A stretch of DNA of 64,000 bases, from the NCBI GenBank assembly GCA_020353515.1, contig CP070695.1, positions 666,843 through 730,842 on the forward strand, written 5' to 3'. Position numbers and translations under genes: made by a program. Each line of letters opens with the position of its first letter. Position 1 is the stretch's first letter. Source of the stretch: Candidatus Heimdallarchaeota archaeon. GTDB lineage: Archaea > Asgardarchaeota > Heimdallarchaeia > Hodarchaeales > Hodarchaeaceae. Below are positions 1-7,738 of this stretch, one piece after another. Under the pieces are notes generated by a model, which was not told where the DNA came from, did no database searches, and saw only the letters and a program-made list of their open reading frames with translations.

Positions 1-1071
1 TTTTACACAATTCCTTGGATTTCTGAGTTATATGAATTCTCAGATCAAGGTATTTATTATTTAGAATTACCACATTCCGAAGTAAATGAAACGTTTCAAG
101 ATTTGAGTCAAAGATTCCAAGATTTCACTGAAAAAGAGGAGTTTGGAAGAAGTAACGATGGTACGGAAGCATCTCCCATTGCTTTGTTCATAACTGATCT
201 TGAATCAGGATCAACCATGTATTATTACTTCTTTGGAAAAGCAGAGGACGAAATGAAAAATCCAGTACTCATAACAGCAGCGTTAACTAGCATTGCTCAT
301 ATGGTATCAGAAACTGCAGGACGAAGAGGCGATTTACGCTATATCGATAATGGAAATATGAAAATTGTACAAAGGAAAGGAAAAAAAGTAATTGGGATTC
401 TCTATAGTCCAGTTATGAACGATACTCTTACAGATTTACTGTTTAGGGTTATTGAACGGTTCGAAAAAGATTTCAAAGAAGCTATTATTGATTTTTCTAA
501 GACAGGAAGTACTGGAGGATTTAGAGGGGTTACCAAAGTTGTAGAAGAAATCTTTGAACCCTTCGTTTTTGATATTGATACAGTAAATGAACAGTTACGT
601 CAGAATATACTAACTTATGGAGCTGAAATCAATCTTCTGCGAGGAGATCCTGAAAGGCTATTCCATAATTATGTGCAGGAGAATTATTCTGATCCAAAAA
701 TCAAAGATTTGTTATTATACGAATTTACAACCTCCCACAATTCTAGACACGAGTATTTACTAGAATTAGGAATAAATCCAAGGCCTGAACGCCAAAAATT
801 AGAAGAAGAAACAGGGAGAAAGATTTGTACTTGTACAGCGCCACCTCAGTATATTCAAATCCAACCTTTTGACACTCTAGGAATACTAGATCTCCCAGAA
901 AAATTACGACCGACAATTAGAGCGTTGCTAACGTCTAAAGTGCTTTCTCCTGAATCATCAACAGAAATAACAAAACGTGGTCAGGATTTAGAACTTGAAT
1001 GCTTAGAAGAATTACGAAAACGAGGATATGTTAAACGAGTCTCCCCTACCAATTCTGAATTACATATCTGA
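1..1071 (+). CDS. longin-like domain protein, 5' end outside the window
   Basis: The reading frame is open without a stop from base 1, so the gene starts upstream. A TTG at 103 is only an internal codon, and about 34 residues precede it here. The middle part (IALFITDLESG, then alternating strands and helices ending near VIERFEKDF) has the pattern of Asgard longin-like/roadblock-like regulators: a strand starting with a hydrophobic run and an Asp, a long helix, then three strands. The C-terminal third has CxC (KICTCTAPP) and a charged helical end that could be a winged helix. The next gene is a Rab-like GTPase, which fits a GTPase-regulator role, but this is inference from fold pattern and context. 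No catalytic motif is visible. Confidence 0.6.
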   Translation, partial: FYTIPWISELYEFSDQGIYYLELPHSEVNETFQDLSQRFQDFTEKEEFGRSNDGTEASPIALFITDLESGSTMYYYFFGKAEDEMKNPVLITAALTSIAHMVSETAGRRGDLRYIDNGNMKIVQRKGKKVIGILYSPVMNDTLTDLLFRVIERFEKDFKEAIIDFSKTGSTGGFRGVTKVVEEIFEPFVFDIDTVNEQLRQNILTYGAEINLLRGDPERLFHNYVQENYSDPKIKDLLLYEFTTSHNSRHEYLLELGINPRPERQKLEEETGRKICTCTAPPQYIQIQPFDTLGILDLPEKLRPTIRALLTSKVLSPESSTEITKRGQDLELECLEELRKRGYVKRVSPTNSELHI

Positions 1072-1384
1072 ATTGATAGGTTAATGTCAAGTCTATCTGC
1101 GAAAAACAAACACATTTAATATCGAATGAATCATTAGAGGAATAAATTACTTGTCCTCACTAATCAAATGATATTTATGTGTTAACAGAAAACTGATTTA
1201 AAACGAATAAAACTTTGATAAAAACAAAAACTACTAGAAAAAAGGTGTTCTCAGCTAGATTAAAGCTGGGAATTAGAAAATTTGGTCATTCGGAATAAGT
1301 ATAATACACTAATTTGTGTACAATCAGTTTAAAACATTTAATAAAAATGAAATCAACCAAAAATGGATAAAAAAGGTGAAATAG
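1072..1384. other. intergenic region with candidate promoter
   Basis: AT-rich, non-coding. A candidate TATA element (TTTAAAAC, near 1329) lies about 50 bases before the GTPase start. A short imperfect dyad (ACAC/GTGT) lies at about 1306-1319. A weak CAGCT/AGCTG hairpin lies near 1250. Nothing else was recognised. Confidence 0.35.
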
Positions 1385-1924
1385 TTGAGTAATGAGGATC
1401 ATCGCTTATGGAAAATTGTATTACTTGGAGACGGAGCTGTTGGAAAAACCTCCCTTCGGAAGACCTACTTAGGTGAGGGGTTCGAAACAGATTATTTAAG
1501 TACAATGGGAGCAGATTTTGCCCTTTATGATACAACAATAAAAAATACACATATTCGCTGGCAAATTTGGGATCTTGCAGGACAACCTGTTTTCAAGGAT
1601 GTTGTTAGAGCTTATTATACGAAAGTTTTTGGCGGAATCTTAGTCTATGATATCACACGTAGACAAACCTTTGAAAATGTAGAAAAGTGGTTAAACGACA
1701 TCTTAAGTAATTCTAAACGTGATAAGGATGTTCCCGTGGTACTTCTAGCAAATAAAACCGATTTACGTGAAGAAGGAACAGAAACTGTATCCACAAATGA
1801 AGGTAAAGAATTAGCTGACCGTCTAGGACTAAGTTTCATAGAAACTAGTGCCAAGACTGGTGATGGAGTTCAAGCCGCGTTTGACCAATTAGGAAAAGAA
1901 ATTTTAGAGTTTACTTCTAGTTAA
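1385..1924 (+). CDS. Ras/Rab-like small GTPase
   Basis: A 179-residue, single-domain small GTPase with all G motifs: G1 GDGAVGKT (15-22), switch I Thr40, G3 DLAGQ (63-67), G4 NKTD (123-126) and G5 ETSAKTG (153-159). Length and motif set fit the Ras/Rab branch. The G3 glycine-glutamine pair is kept, so it is probably a switchable GTPase. The C-terminus (EFTSS) has no cysteine, so prenylation of the eukaryotic kind is not possible. The start is TTG with a GGTGA ribosome binding site 6 to 10 bases upstream. The preceding longin-like gene suggests a regulator-GTPase pair. Such GTPases are greatly expanded in Asgard archaea; the cellular target is unknown. Confidence 0.95.
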   Translation: MSNEDHRLWKIVLLGDGAVGKTSLRKTYLGEGFETDYLSTMGADFALYDTTIKNTHIRWQIWDLAGQPVFKDVVRAYYTKVFGGILVYDITRRQTFENVEKWLNDILSNSKRDKDVPVVLLANKTDLREEGTETVSTNEGKELADRLGLSFIETSAKTGDGVQAAFDQLGKEILEFTSS

Positions 1925-1984
1925 ATTTTCCTTTCCACTTTTATATTTCACCGAAAAGACCTTCAGGGGGATATGAGGACAAAA

Positions 1985-2452
1985 TTATTTGTGAGAGTCC
2001 AATAATTCGAAAGGACGATCTTTAGGACGGAAAAGAACGGTCCGTGAACTTTCCTTTGATGGACTTGGAAATTTTTCAAGAATTCCCATCTTTTCAAGCT
2101 TATTAAGATGATAACTGGTCGTACTTCGACTCCGACCCATTCGCTCCGCTACTTCTGAAGCAGTCATACCTTTTTCTGGTTCCTGAGCCTCAGCCAATGT
2201 TTGGTATGTACGTTTCAAGTGATCATCTAGATTATCAAAATCAGTCTGCTCTCTATTTTCTACAGCGGATTTAAGAATACTAGATCTAGTTGAGATCGAA
2301 AGATTTCTGTCTATATAGCCCTCAAGTTGTGAAATTCGATGATCTAGGTTATCAAAGTGAGTTCTCAATTCTGTAACACTTAATAAAATCTCATCTAGTT
2401 TGTCTTGTGAGGATTTCTTCTTTTCACTATTTTGTGATACCAATAATACCAC
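1985..2452 (-). CDS. winged-helix transcriptional regulator with N-terminal coiled coil
   Basis: 155 residues from a GTG start. Residues about 15-60 form a predicted coiled coil (heptads with LDEILLSVTELRTHFDNLDHRI). Residues about 95-150 form an ArsR/TrmB-type winged helix: EVAERMGRSRSTTSYHLNKL is the recognition helix-turn-helix and the following ILEKF..RTVLFRPK is the wing. The coiled coil would give a dimer, as usual for this fold. No ligand-binding domain or metal site is seen. The gene is convergent to the GTPase and divergent from the roadblock genes across a 450-base gap. Its target is unknown. Confidence 0.75.
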   Translation of the reverse strand: MVLLVSQNSEKKKSSQDKLDEILLSVTELRTHFDNLDHRISQLEGYIDRNLSISTRSSILKSAVENREQTDFDNLDDHLKRTYQTLAEAQEPEKGMTASEVAERMGRSRSTTSYHLNKLEKMGILEKFPSPSKESSRTVLFRPKDRPFELLDSHK

Positions 2453-2904
2453 ACTCTTGGGCTATGTTTAATCTTCACCCGCTGTTTTTAAAGTTTAACT
2501 TACCAGAACTTTAGTTCCAAACATACACTCCTCAAATGTATCCTCATCTAAAATCAATCTGATTCTCAATAAACTAGCTAGTTGAAACTGCAATTTTTAT
2601 ATCCAAAATGGTTGTTTTTATCGATATTTAGGGAATTAATAGTTAGAAAGCGAATAAATCTAAATGTTTTACTATTTGAAACTAAATAATATGCCAAACC
2701 ATGTTATTTTCCTTCCTCAGATTCCTCTATTAATTCAAAATAAAGAAAAAAAGGTTGTGATTGGATTTATAACAAAATCAACCAGAGTATCATTTGAAAT
2801 ACATTAACTTAAAAGCAAAAGGTTTTAAGTACAATCGCAATTTAGTGTATAGATCGTTATTATTTAGCCGTCCTAGACCAGGTTATTTAGGGATTCGATG
2901 AAAA
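2453..2904. other. divergent intergenic region
   Basis: About 450 bases of AT-rich DNA between the winged-helix gene and the roadblock pair, without an open frame that looks coding. A TTTTAAGTA element near 2823 is a candidate TATA box for the roadblock operon. It would be the natural operator region for the divergent regulator, but no clear dyad was recognised. Confidence 0.3.
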
Positions 2905-3252
2905 ATGTCACATGAAGCAGGATATTTATCACAACAGGCTCTGGAAAAGGTAATAGAATCAGTTGGTAAACATAAAGGAGTATATGGTGCTGTATTGAGT
3001 GATACAGATGGATTACCACTCCAATCTAGTCTTCCTGAAGAGGATACAGAGAGAGTAGCTGCACATGTTGCCTCTTTGGTAGGAAAAGTAAGAAGTATTT
3101 CTAGAGAAATCTCACAAGAAGAAGCCAGAAGTGTCCGGTTAGAATTAGAAGTCGGAGATGTAGAAATAATCCCTGATTATAACTCCGAGATCATTATTGT
3201 AGCACTTGTGAAACGGGAGAGTAGTACCATGACATTAACATCAAAGAAATGA
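2905..3252 (+). CDS. roadblock/LC7 domain protein
   Basis: 115 residues covering one roadblock/LC7 domain: N-terminal helix, then GVYGAVLSDTDGLPLQS (the typical strand-turn-strand with DxDG), a long helix with AAHVASLVGKV, and a C-terminal strand EIIIVALVKR. In bacteria and archaea such proteins (MglB-like) form dimers that bind Ras-like GTPases; in eukaryotes the fold occurs in dynein light chains and Ragulator. It is followed 18 bases later by a paralogue with the same key residues (LPLQS, RVxAHVASLV), indicating a tandem duplication. The likely partner is the Rab-like GTPase 1 kb upstream, which is an inference from context. Confidence 0.88.
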   Translation: MSHEAGYLSQQALEKVIESVGKHKGVYGAVLSDTDGLPLQSSLPEEDTERVAAHVASLVGKVRSISREISQEEARSVRLELEVGDVEIIPDYNSEIIIVALVKRESSTMTLTSKK

Positions 3253-3270
3253 AGAGGAAGATGAAAAAAA

Positions 3271-3588
3271 ATGTCTGATGATGAATATGTTATTCCTTCA
3301 GTATTACAAAATACAATCAAGAGATTGGCAGCTCGGCGCGGAGTCAAAGGTATATTAGTTTGTGATGAAGATGGTCTCCCTCTACAAAGTAATCTACCAC
3401 AGTCAGATGCGGAGAGAGTATCTGCTCATGTAGCTTCATTAGTAAAAAAGGTTCGAAGTGTTTCAGATGCTCTTGATCATGGACGATTGCAGAGTGTTTA
3501 TGTTGAAATGCCGAAATCGGAAATAATTATCACACCTGATGAAGCAGCGGGGTTCACTATAGTAGTTTTGAAAGATCGGTCAGGGTAA
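3271..3588 (+). CDS. roadblock/LC7 domain protein (tandem paralogue)
   Basis: 105 residues, a single roadblock/LC7 domain: GVKGILVCDEDGLPLQS, helix with ERVSAHVASLVKKVRSV, and final strand FTIVVLKD. It shares the LPLQSxLP and RVxAHVASLVxKVRSxS segments with the gene just upstream, so the two arose by duplication and could form a heterodimer. The ATG start is preceded by GAGGAAGATG, a reasonable ribosome binding site. It is co-transcribed with its neighbour (18-base gap). A regulator or scaffold of small GTPases is the likely role by family; no enzyme motif is present. Confidence 0.88.
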   Translation: MSDDEYVIPSVLQNTIKRLAARRGVKGILVCDEDGLPLQSNLPQSDAERVSAHVASLVKKVRSVSDALDHGRLQSVYVEMPKSEIIITPDEAAGFTIVVLKDRSG

Positions 3589-3765
3589 TATCTTTTTCTA
3601 TATTTTCTAATCATTTTTAATACGTTGTTATATTTACACATTTCCCTATCAATTTTTGTTTAATATTATTGTTTAAATCGGGCCTGTATCGAAGATTTTT
3701 TATTTCATGTCTCATCAACTCCTATTAGAATTATTACTAATAGACCTGTATTATAGTTGATTTTC

Positions 3766-4722
3766 ATGAGTTATGATAGTCCTAAAACAACTCCAAGGTT
3801 TTGTGGAAATTGCGGTCAGAAGTTACTTGAGGGAGCTACATTTTGTGCCTATTGTGGGACTCAAGTACCAGCGATTGATTCAACAGGTATTCCAAGTTCG
3901 AGACCATCAACTCCATCTACTTCAATACCTCCAACTGTAACAGATAGAGGAGTTCAAGCCTATCAAGCCTCTTATAGACCAGATAGAATGATAACTGAAC
4001 CTCCACTTCCATTTACTCAGCATTTTCAAGGAGTTTTAATATCACCTCAGTTAGAAATGCCACGAATTGCCAAGCGACCGAATCTTAAGCAACCTTTTCT
4101 TGTGGTTCTGATTGTAGGGATTATCGCGGGAATCTCTTCATTTCTACTTTTTTCAAAAGTTACATTTTCACCTCAATTTGCAGAAGATTTCATTCAAAGT
4201 ATGGGTTACTCCTCTGATCTAATAGAGGGTTTTGATATAGAGTCTCTTATGCAAACCTCTCTAATGATGGGAGCTTTTGTATCCCCTCTCGGATATATTA
4301 TCAATTGGATCATTATTAACAGTATTGTACTTTGGATTCTCCATGCAATATTCTCGTCTCAAGTACCGTCTCAAGAGAGAAACTTCAAGATTATGGCAAC
4401 GATTGCAGGCTGGTCTTTCCTTCCACTAGTATTTGACGAATTAATTTATCTATTATTCGTAATTCTCTTTGTACCAGCCACCACTGTTAACTCTTTTGCT
4501 GAACTCACAGCTCTCGAAACATTTGGGTCAGTAGGTGGAATGGGGATTTTTCTTTTATTTATAAGTCTGATATTTCAGATTTGGAGTGCTATACTGGTGT
4601 ATTTCGCTTCTAAGTCAATTGATGCCAAGGGTTATCATGCAGCAATTATTGCAGTTCTTTATGCGATTGTTCCTTATGTTATATCTTACTTGTTTTCTTT
4701 CGTTAATCCACTCGGATTTTAG
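3766..4722 (+). CDS. zinc-ribbon protein with Yip1-like membrane domain
   Basis: 318 residues if started at the ATG (a TTG three codons upstream is also possible). Residues about 10-35 form a double-CxxC zinc ribbon (FCGNCGQ...FCAYCGTQ). A Ser/Pro/Thr-rich linker follows to about residue 105, then a membrane domain with about five hydrophobic segments. The arrangement (helix pair, a break with SPLGYIINWIIIN, further helices) matches the Yip1/YIF1 family, which in eukaryotes bind Rab GTPases in membrane trafficking. Archaeal zinc-ribbon-Yip1 proteins are common and of unknown function. The Rab and roadblock genes upstream make a GTPase link tempting but unproven. Confidence 0.7.
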   Translation: MSYDSPKTTPRFCGNCGQKLLEGATFCAYCGTQVPAIDSTGIPSSRPSTPSTSIPPTVTDRGVQAYQASYRPDRMITEPPLPFTQHFQGVLISPQLEMPRIAKRPNLKQPFLVVLIVGIIAGISSFLLFSKVTFSPQFAEDFIQSMGYSSDLIEGFDIESLMQTSLMMGAFVSPLGYIINWIIINSIVLWILHAIFSSQVPSQERNFKIMATIAGWSFLPLVFDELIYLLFVILFVPATTVNSFAELTALETFGSVGGMGIFLLFISLIFQIWSAILVYFASKSIDAKGYHAAIIAVLYAIVPYVISYLFSFVNPLGF

Positions 4723-4794
4723 TAAACAAAAAAAACAGAAATTTCTAAGAGACAATTTTCAAGTTAATTCTTTCTGTCCTTAGGAATTTCACTT

Positions 4795-5523
4795 TCAAAC
4801 AATTCTTCGTGATTGGTAATGAACTGACATACAAAGCCATATCATGTCACCTATTCTATCAAATGTTTTGATTTCAAAAAAAGGTGACTCTATAAATGAA
4901 GAAAATGGTATTAATAGATTAAATAGGGGTATTCCTTGACCACAAATTACTGGGGCAAGAGCTAACTGGATTTCATGAAGGAGCTGTAGATTAATTAATT
5001 CACCATTCAAACGACTTCCTCCTTCTACCATTAGCTTCTCAACTTCGAAGTCTGTTTTAAGTTTGAATAGAAGTTGGTGTAAATCTGTTAAGGGCCCCTT
5101 TCCACATTCAATGACCTGACATCCCCTTTTTTCTAGTTTTGATCTTTGATTCAGCGAACATTGAGACGTAGTAGCAATAATGGTCAGAATATCTGGTCTA
5201 TGGGTTATTACTCTTGACTTCAGAGGAATTTTACCATCTGAGCTTACAACAACTCGTATAGGATGCTTATCAATTTCTGTGTCAATCAAGCTTTCATTAA
5301 CAGTCAATTTTGAATCATCAGCTTTAATAGTTCCACTTCCAACCATAATAGCGTCAGAGTCGGCTCTTAATCGATGAACTCGTTTCCAATCATCAGAGTT
5401 GGACAATTGGGTATCCCCCTCGTTTGTAGCAATTTTTCCATCAAGGCTAATTGCTGCCGATAGAAATACAAAAGGACGGGTTTTGGAAGGTTTAGGCAAG
5501 TTCATTAGAAATAACTTCTCCAT
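4795..5523 (-). CDS. arfC: 2,5-diamino-6-(ribosylamino)-pyrimidinone 5'-phosphate reductase
   Basis: 242 residues of the RibD C-terminal/dihydrofolate-reductase-like fold. Visible family motifs are SLDGKIA near the N-terminus, LRADSDAIMVGSGTI (NADPH binding), HPIRVVVSSDGKIP and VEGGSRLNGELI. Length and lack of a deaminase domain fit the archaeal/fungal stand-alone reductase (MJ0671/RIB7), which reduces the ribosyl side chain before deamination in archaeal riboflavin synthesis. Its start lies 32 bases inside the upstream amidohydrolase gene, so the two are translationally coupled. That pairing is notable because the deaminase that acts after this step is not assigned in archaea. Confidence 0.88.
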   Translation of the reverse strand: MEKLFLMNLPKPSKTRPFVFLSAAISLDGKIATNEGDTQLSNSDDWKRVHRLRADSDAIMVGSGTIKADDSKLTVNESLIDTEIDKHPIRVVVSSDGKIPLKSRVITHRPDILTIIATTSQCSLNQRSKLEKRGCQVIECGKGPLTDLHQLLFKLKTDFEVEKLMVEGGSRLNGELINLQLLHEIQLALAPVICGQGIPLFNLLIPFSSFIESPFFEIKTFDRIGDMIWLCMSVHYQSRRIV

Positions 5524-6652
5524 GGAAGAGATTAAGAGATATATCCTCTGGAAATTGACATCTGAAGAGTAAATTCAGAATAGGATCGTTTCCAAACGCA
5601 GTTCTGGTGCTTTGAAGATTAACTACTAAAAGATCAGCCCAATAATTTTCTTTGATGCACCCTGTAGATAGTTTTAATGCTTTTGAAGGATTGATTGTAA
5701 TAAATTTTAGCGCATTTGAAGGATTAAATGGAATATTTTGTTCTTTCAATCGTAAAATGAGCCATCGCAATTCTTCTAAGATGTTTGGGGAATTTGACAT
5801 AACATTATCTGTTCCTAGCCCAATTAAATGCGCTTTATTTAGAAAATAATCAATCGGGGGGAATCCTAATCCATAATAGGCGTTGGAACGTGGGCAAAAT
5901 ACAATGAATTTGGAGGTGGGGATTTCTTGGAGTTCATTTTCTTTAAGCTTCGTTAAATGGATAAGAATATCAGGATTTAAGTGATTTAAAGAGACCTGCA
6001 AATCTGAAAGCCCAAAACGTTTTAGGGATTCTTTGATCACCGAAATTTCTTCCCCGATATGCGTTGCTACCAAAACATGTGGAGAAGAAGTTTGATTTCG
6101 AATTGCTTCCATTTCTTTTTGAGAGTAGAGTAGTGGTGTTGCTAATCCCAATCCGTCACATTGAGAAAGTAATGTAGTCAAATTAGCTTCCAAATCTTGT
6201 CGTCCGAGGATATGAAGGTCAATTGGTAAATTTTCTACGGCTTCTCGAAGGACTTTAATTCCTTTTAAACCATTCTCTCTAAAATCGAAACATACCGCAG
6301 TTCCACTCTCAATCATTTCTATTATAGCAGATCTCATTGCAGCTACTCGGCTGACTCTAGGATATTGCTGAATTTGATATTTATGACCTTGAATCCCGAC
6401 AGCTTCATTTAAAGAGAGACCAAAAGCTTGGTTTTTTAAAATAGAGTCACCAAGGTGAGTGTGAGAATTGATAAACTTCGGGAGAAGCAGATGATGTGGA
6501 AATGAATACTCTCCAGGGGCTTCAGAATGGGATGAATTGCTTTTAATATTAGATATTCTACCTTGTTCAATCGTAACCTTTACATTTTGTTTTAGAATTA
6601 AATCGTCTCCGATTAATGCATATTTGCAGAATATATTGTGAGGAATTGCCAT
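5492..6652 (-). CDS. amidohydrolase-family deaminase (cytosine/guanine deaminase-like)
   Basis: 386 residues with the amidohydrolase TIM-barrel metal site: HTHLGD (64-69), VATHIGEE near 197, a further His in VSLNHLNPD and GLGTDNVMSN near 282 supplying the Asp. The N-terminal beta-sandwich strands and C-terminal KALKLSTGCIKENYWADLLVV are typical of the cytosine deaminase/TrzN/SsnA branch, which usually deaminates or dechlorinates ring substrates. The substrate cannot be read from sequence. Because the frame overlaps arfC by 32 bases, I infer a pyrimidine in riboflavin or deazaflavin synthesis; the alternative is nucleobase salvage. Confidence 0.8.
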   Translation of the reverse strand: MAIPHNIFCKYALIGDDLILKQNVKVTIEQGRISNIKSNSSHSEAPGEYSFPHHLLLPKFINSHTHLGDSILKNQAFGLSLNEAVGIQGHKYQIQQYPRVSRVAAMRSAIIEMIESGTAVCFDFRENGLKGIKVLREAVENLPIDLHILGRQDLEANLTTLLSQCDGLGLATPLLYSQKEMEAIRNQTSSPHVLVATHIGEEISVIKESLKRFGLSDLQVSLNHLNPDILIHLTKLKENELQEIPTSKFIVFCPRSNAYYGLGFPPIDYFLNKAHLIGLGTDNVMSNSPNILEELRWLILRLKEQNIPFNPSNALKFITINPSKALKLSTGCIKENYWADLLVVNLQSTRTAFGNDPILNLLFRCQFPEDISLNLFHGEVISNELA

Positions 6653-7075
6653 AATAGAGACACATTTCCGAATAATTCAGAGATTCCTATTGAAATGTTA
6701 ATTTGATCTAGCTTTTAATTTCAAATCATAACTATAAATAATGGATCAATATCATCTAAAATCCATTTCTTTCTAGAATGAAATAGAAAACAAAAGCTTG
6801 AAAAATTTACACATCAGGAATATAAAACAATACAGACATCAGAAATTGAAAATACAAGCTTTCAAATGATATTAGGAGGAAGAACTATTTTAATATTTAA
6901 TCTCTGAAAAAAGAAGGATTAGTAATATATATCCATAGATAACAATGAAACTATGGTTGAATCAAACTTTTTCCATACTTTAAACGTGGAATAAATACCA
7001 TAAAGATGTGTGTTATATTAGGAAAAAATAATGAAATCATGTATAAAATTACAAAAATCGTTATAAATCATAACA
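6653..7075. other. AT-rich intergenic region
   Basis: About 420 bases of very AT-rich sequence upstream of the divergent amidohydrolase and zinc-ribbon genes. No coding frame, tRNA or clear repeat was recognised. The stem-loop array of the zinc-ribbon leader begins after it. Confidence 0.3.
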
Positions 7076-7083
7076 TTTTTATA
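7076..7083 (+). promoter_or_regulatory. TATA box of zinc-ribbon leader
   Basis: TTTTTATA at this position would start transcription about 25 bases downstream, near 7104. That is where the stem-loop array begins. It supports the array being the 5' leader of the mRNA. Confidence 0.4.
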
Positions 7084-7103
7084 GCCCCTCAAGAAAAAAA
7101 ATT

Positions 7104-7206
7104 ATCTGCCAACTATTTTCACTTGTTGGCAATAGATCACCGAAATTACGTCGGTGTGATACAGTCTGGCTGTATCGGAAAATGAACCCGCATAGGGCGA
7201 TTTTCC
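7104..7206 (+). ncRNA. array of four stem-loops, candidate structured leader RNA
   Basis: Four adjacent perfect hairpins cover almost every base. The first pairs GCCAAC 7108-7113 with 7125-7130, extended by ATCT/AGAT. The second pairs CACCGA 7138-7143 with 7151-7156. The third pairs GATACAG 7158-7164 with 7170-7176. The fourth pairs GGAAAAT 7177-7183 with 7200-7206, with an inner CCC/GGG stem. The last one ends 16 bases before the AAGGAGGT ribosome binding site. The region is GC-richer than its surroundings. It could be a cis-acting leader (riboswitch-like or protein-binding) or a separate small RNA. No known riboswitch family is recognised. The strand is assumed from the downstream gene. Confidence 0.5.
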
Positions 7207-7235
7207 ACTCCAATAAAAGACAAGGAGGTTAATAA

Positions 7236-7448
7236 ATGACAATAGAAATCGAAGAGAATGTAGATCTCCAACATCGGGCTGAATTAGAGCTTTTATGCCC
7301 TTGGTGTCATACTCACACAATTACAACTATTGTAAATCATGGAACACTTCGTTTGAAGTGTAATGAATGTGGTATGGACGCTTTTGTAACCCGAATCCCC
7401 CGTAATAAAAAATTATCCGATTACGTCTCACGAAGATTAATCGCGTAA
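7236..7448 (+). CDS. small zinc-ribbon protein
   Basis: 70 residues with a CPWC (21-24) and CNEC pair about 20 residues apart, joined by strands TTIVNHGTLRLK, which is a classic rubredoxin-like zinc ribbon. A strong AAGGAGGT ribosome binding site 6 bases before the ATG and the structured leader upstream indicate a real, regulated gene. The basic C-terminus (NKKLSDYVSRRL) could bind nucleic acid. Small zinc ribbons like this occur as transcription or translation accessory proteins in archaea; no specific family is recognised. Confidence 0.8.
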   Translation: MTIEIEENVDLQHRAELELLCPWCHTHTITTIVNHGTLRLKCNECGMDAFVTRIPRNKKLSDYVSRRLIA

Positions 7449-7453
7449 GATTT

Positions 7454-7466
7454 TGGGTTTAACCCA
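7454..7466. repeat. short perfect dyad after zinc-ribbon gene
   Basis: TGGGTT-T-AACCCA, a 6-base inverted repeat around one central base, starts 6 bases after the stop codon. It may be a protein-binding dyad or part of a 3' end signal. The loop is too small for a stable hairpin over its full length. Confidence 0.3.
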
Positions 7467-7738
7467 TGGGAGGAATCGAAATTCTCAAGTTATATAATTG
7501 TGTATGCTCTCTACTTCTCGCTCTGGTCCCTTAAATGATTAATGAGATGGAAGTTGATGATTGAAGCTTTCGTCTCATAATTGAAATTCTACTCTATTGC
7601 TAAATTCAAACCGTGGATTTTGATTGAACTTCAGTATTCAATATCAAGGGATCAACAATCTTTATGATTCAGTCTTCGGATCAAATAAAAGGAAGGAGAG
7701 AGTCATCAGATCAAGAGGATGAGCTTCAATATTTATTC

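Noticed and set aside
7102..7320. 72-codon minus-strand frame over the stem-loop array and zinc-ribbon gene
   Set aside because: It is antisense to a well-supported gene with a strong ribosome binding site, and its composition follows the hairpins; a shadow frame.
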